A DNA stretch of 64,000 nt from an uncultured Muribaculaceae bacterium (GTDB lineage: Bacteria; Bacteroidota; Bacteroidia; Bacteroidales; Muribaculaceae): NCBI GenBank assembly GCA_904502025.1, contig CAJGDJ010000006.1:1-64000 (forward strand), given 5' to 3'. How positions within the stretch are numbered: position 1 is the first letter of the stretch; each line of letters starts with the position of its first letter. The notes below the pieces were generated by a model that saw nothing but the letters and a program-made list of their open reading frames with translations, did no database searches and was not told where the DNA came from. Positions 62,590 to 64,000 of the stretch are shown here, one piece after another. The translations under genes were made by a program, and so were the position numbers.

Positions 62590-63534
62590 TTATATGTCGC
62601 TCAGTTCAAAAGTGTTATAGGCGATTCCTCTGCCACCCATACCACATTTTTGGGTAATCAGTCCCTCGTTGAGAAACATTCCCCCATTTTCGTTTGATGT
62701 GCCAAAGTCGAAGTATCTGCAATTACCACATTCATTATTGATAATGTAATCAAAAACCAAAGGTAGAGCTTTTAATGCTTTGCCCGATGGTGATGCCGCT
62801 ATATATTGAGCATGAGCAACCGTTTCAGTAAAAAATATCACAGTCCCAGCCACTACATTGTCATTATGAGTGGCGATGTATAATTTTATATTTTTAGGGA
62901 AACGGCTATGTAACAACTCTATTTCTTCAAGCGAATGAACAGGCAATGTATTATACTGTTCTTTCAGCATCAGTTCCAATACGCTCCAAAATTGTTCAAA
63001 ACAACATGACTGTTTAACCTCTACCTCATTATTTATTGCATTTTTCATGCCACGACGAGCATTTTCATTGAAATGTAGTCGAGTATCATCGAGAGGGAGC
63101 GTAGTTGATATTAATGTCGATAAAATCTGTCCTCCATTACGGAAAATTGCATATAAATCTTCTTCAGCCGGATAACGATGATATATGTGAGGGGCAGGCT
63201 TATATATGAATCTTTTTATTTTGTTCTCTTTCAAAAAAGAATTCATGAGTGTCCATATTTCAAGCATCGTTGTAGCTGTAACGCCCTTAATTGAAGTAAT
63301 CCAACCACCATAGGTCAAACCTTGATGCGAATATACCGTATCGCCACATTTGTTTGCCGGAAGAACTGCAATTAGATTATTTTTGTCATTAATACACATC
63401 AACGAAAAATCATCAAAGCGATTGCTATGATAATCCATATAGTCGCGAAAATGCAGAAACGTGCCATTTTTTGACCCATTAACAAATTCGTCCCACTGCG
63501 ACTTAAATATCGGTGTATATCTGACTATTTTCAT
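62590..63534 (-). CDS. FemAB/GNAT-like acyltransferase
   Basis: A 314-residue cytoplasmic protein of the GNAT-fold group related to FemAB and BioF2-like enzymes. The first GNAT-like half has FLHFRDYMDYHSNRFDDFSL and VYSHQGLTYGGW; the second has GTVIFFTETVAHAQYIAASPSGK and YFDFGTSNENGGMFLNEGL. ATG 63534 (MKIVRYTPIF) is chosen although the frame stays open 36 codons further, because a promoter -7 box lies just upstream. FemAB proteins add amino acids to peptidoglycan stems; many Bacteroidota members instead sit in surface-polysaccharide loci. The substrate is not resolved. Confidence 0.78.
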   Translation of the reverse strand: MKIVRYTPIFKSQWDEFVNGSKNGTFLHFRDYMDYHSNRFDDFSLMCINDKNNLIAVLPANKCGDTVYSHQGLTYGGWITSIKGVTATTMLEIWTLMNSFLKENKIKRFIYKPAPHIYHRYPAEEDLYAIFRNGGQILSTLISTTLPLDDTRLHFNENARRGMKNAINNEVEVKQSCCFEQFWSVLELMLKEQYNTLPVHSLEEIELLHSRFPKNIKLYIATHNDNVVAGTVIFFTETVAHAQYIAASPSGKALKALPLVFDYIINNECGNCRYFDFGTSNENGGMFLNEGLITQKCGMGGRGIAYNTFELSDI

Positions 63535-63543
63535 CTCTATTTG

Positions 63544-63551
63544 CAAAGATA
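63544..63551 (-). promoter_or_regulatory. -7 promoter element of the FemAB-like gene
   Basis: The minus strand reads TATCTTTGC, only 9 bases upstream of the ATG at 63534, which implies a very short leader and supports the internal start. Confidence 0.55.
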
Positions 63552-63644
63552 GCAAAAGATATAGAAAAAGAATGCTTCCTATAAACTTTTTTGCGTAATG
63601 TATTTCAGAACCAATAGCCTTTATTAGATTTTTTGTTTTCAAAA

Positions 63645-64000
63645 ATGTGTGGAGAGAATCGCTTTGCTGTGTCGGAGTTATGCCATTCGGGAAATTCTCC
63701 GGAGGTGTTACTACTGAAAAAGATGATGAGAAACATTTCTTTATGTCAATCTTGTCTCTATTTTATATTGGTGTCCGATAAAGTTAATGACGGATATAAA
63801 AAGTTGTCTCAATTACTGAATTTGTTCGATAAGGATTCTTTTTTCAATTTACGAGCCTACATAGAGTTGAAGTTGATGGCATTGCCGAAGGTAATGCTTT
63901 TTGCGTAGCCGGGTATTGACTCAAAGAGGCAATGCCCGGAAAGATGTTGAGTTGATTTTGAATCTGGAAGATTCATTATTTGACACCATTAATGTTTCTT
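63645..64000 (+). pseudogene. unidentified, possibly frameshifted coding region at the window edge
   Basis: The plus strand shows coding-like stretches in successive frames. An 88-codon frame from ATG 63645 to the stop at 63906-63908 contains DKVNDGYKKLSQLLNLFDKDSFFNL-type helical sequence. An overlapping frame reads MPFGKFSGGVTTEKDDEKH before a stop near 63780. A third frame, open from about 63895 to the window end, contains GNARKDVELILNLEDSLFD. This could be one decayed gene with frameshifts, or chance. No family was recognised. Confidence 0.3.

Noticed and set aside
1..64000. Defence island, prophage, integron or insertion sequence
   Set aside because: No nuclease/methylase pairs, integrases, transposases, phage structural genes or flanking direct repeats were found in the readable genes.

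Overview
The window comes from a member of the Bacteroidales (Bacteroidota), probably a gut or other host-associated anaerobe. The sequence is visibly AT-rich. Many genes are preceded by the Bacteroidota -7 promoter element TAnnTTTG, often with a TTTG or ATTG about 20 bases upstream, and good Shine-Dalgarno sequences are rare. Lineage-typical genes include RprX/RprY-type two-component regulators, a MutA/MutB methylmalonyl-CoA mutase pair, the BamD-RpoZ pair, a DUF4301 protein, a BspA-like leucine-rich-repeat protein and large secreted proteins with type IX-secretion-like C-terminal tails. Muribaculaceae or a close relative is a guess that only a 16S or marker-gene comparison could settle.

Layout. 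1-1.7 kb: a BspA-like LRR surface protein. 1.8-4.3 kb (minus): split chromate transporter and folC. 4.4-9.1 kb (plus): META-domain lipoprotein, aroE, YeiH-type exporter, ComEC. 9.1-15.9 kb (minus): two operons, acyltransferase-phosphoesterase-tex-folK and PASTA protein-rluD-type pseudouridine synthase. 16-20.6 kb (minus): a GDSL esterase followed by a very large GHL10 glycosidase. 20.7-22.3 kb (plus): bamD, rpoZ, rpsO. 22.5-26.9 kb (minus): DUF4301, a TPR protein, an SGNH hydrolase. 27-33.8 kb (plus): type II NADH dehydrogenase, threonylcarbamoyl-AMP synthase, an initiating sugar-phosphate transferase, a ClC channel/antiporter, a secreted alpha-amylase. 34.4-47.9 kb (minus): RprY/RprX, mutB/mutA, nhaA, lepA, an LRR protein, dnaB, an NlpC/P60 hydrolase. 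48.2-53.8 kb (plus): nfo, an MFS sugar transporter, then the N-end-rule set clpS-clpA-aat. 54.0 kb: tRNA-Lys. 54.3-62.5 kb (plus): four secreted proteins (TolB-like propeller, amidase with two propeller repeats, NAGPA-type phosphodiester glycosidase with a C-terminal propeller-like region, VanX-type D,D-dipeptidase). 62.6-63.5 kb (minus): a FemAB/GNAT-like acyltransferase. The right edge holds an unresolved, probably decayed or partial coding region.

Most of the window is housekeeping chromosome. No CRISPR array, prophage, insertion sequence or recognisable defence system was seen. The most interesting content is the secreted cell-wall-type enzyme set. The amidase, the phosphodiester glycosidase and the VanX-like dipeptidase sit side by side. 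A GDSL esterase-GHL10 pair lies about 35 kb away. The GHL10 protein, the amidase and the phosphodiester glycosidase are each built as catalytic head, propeller-like region and type IX-like C-terminal tail. Together they could dismantle peptidoglycan or phosphodiester-linked wall glycans. This is a hypothesis from family membership and gene order, not something the sequence proves.
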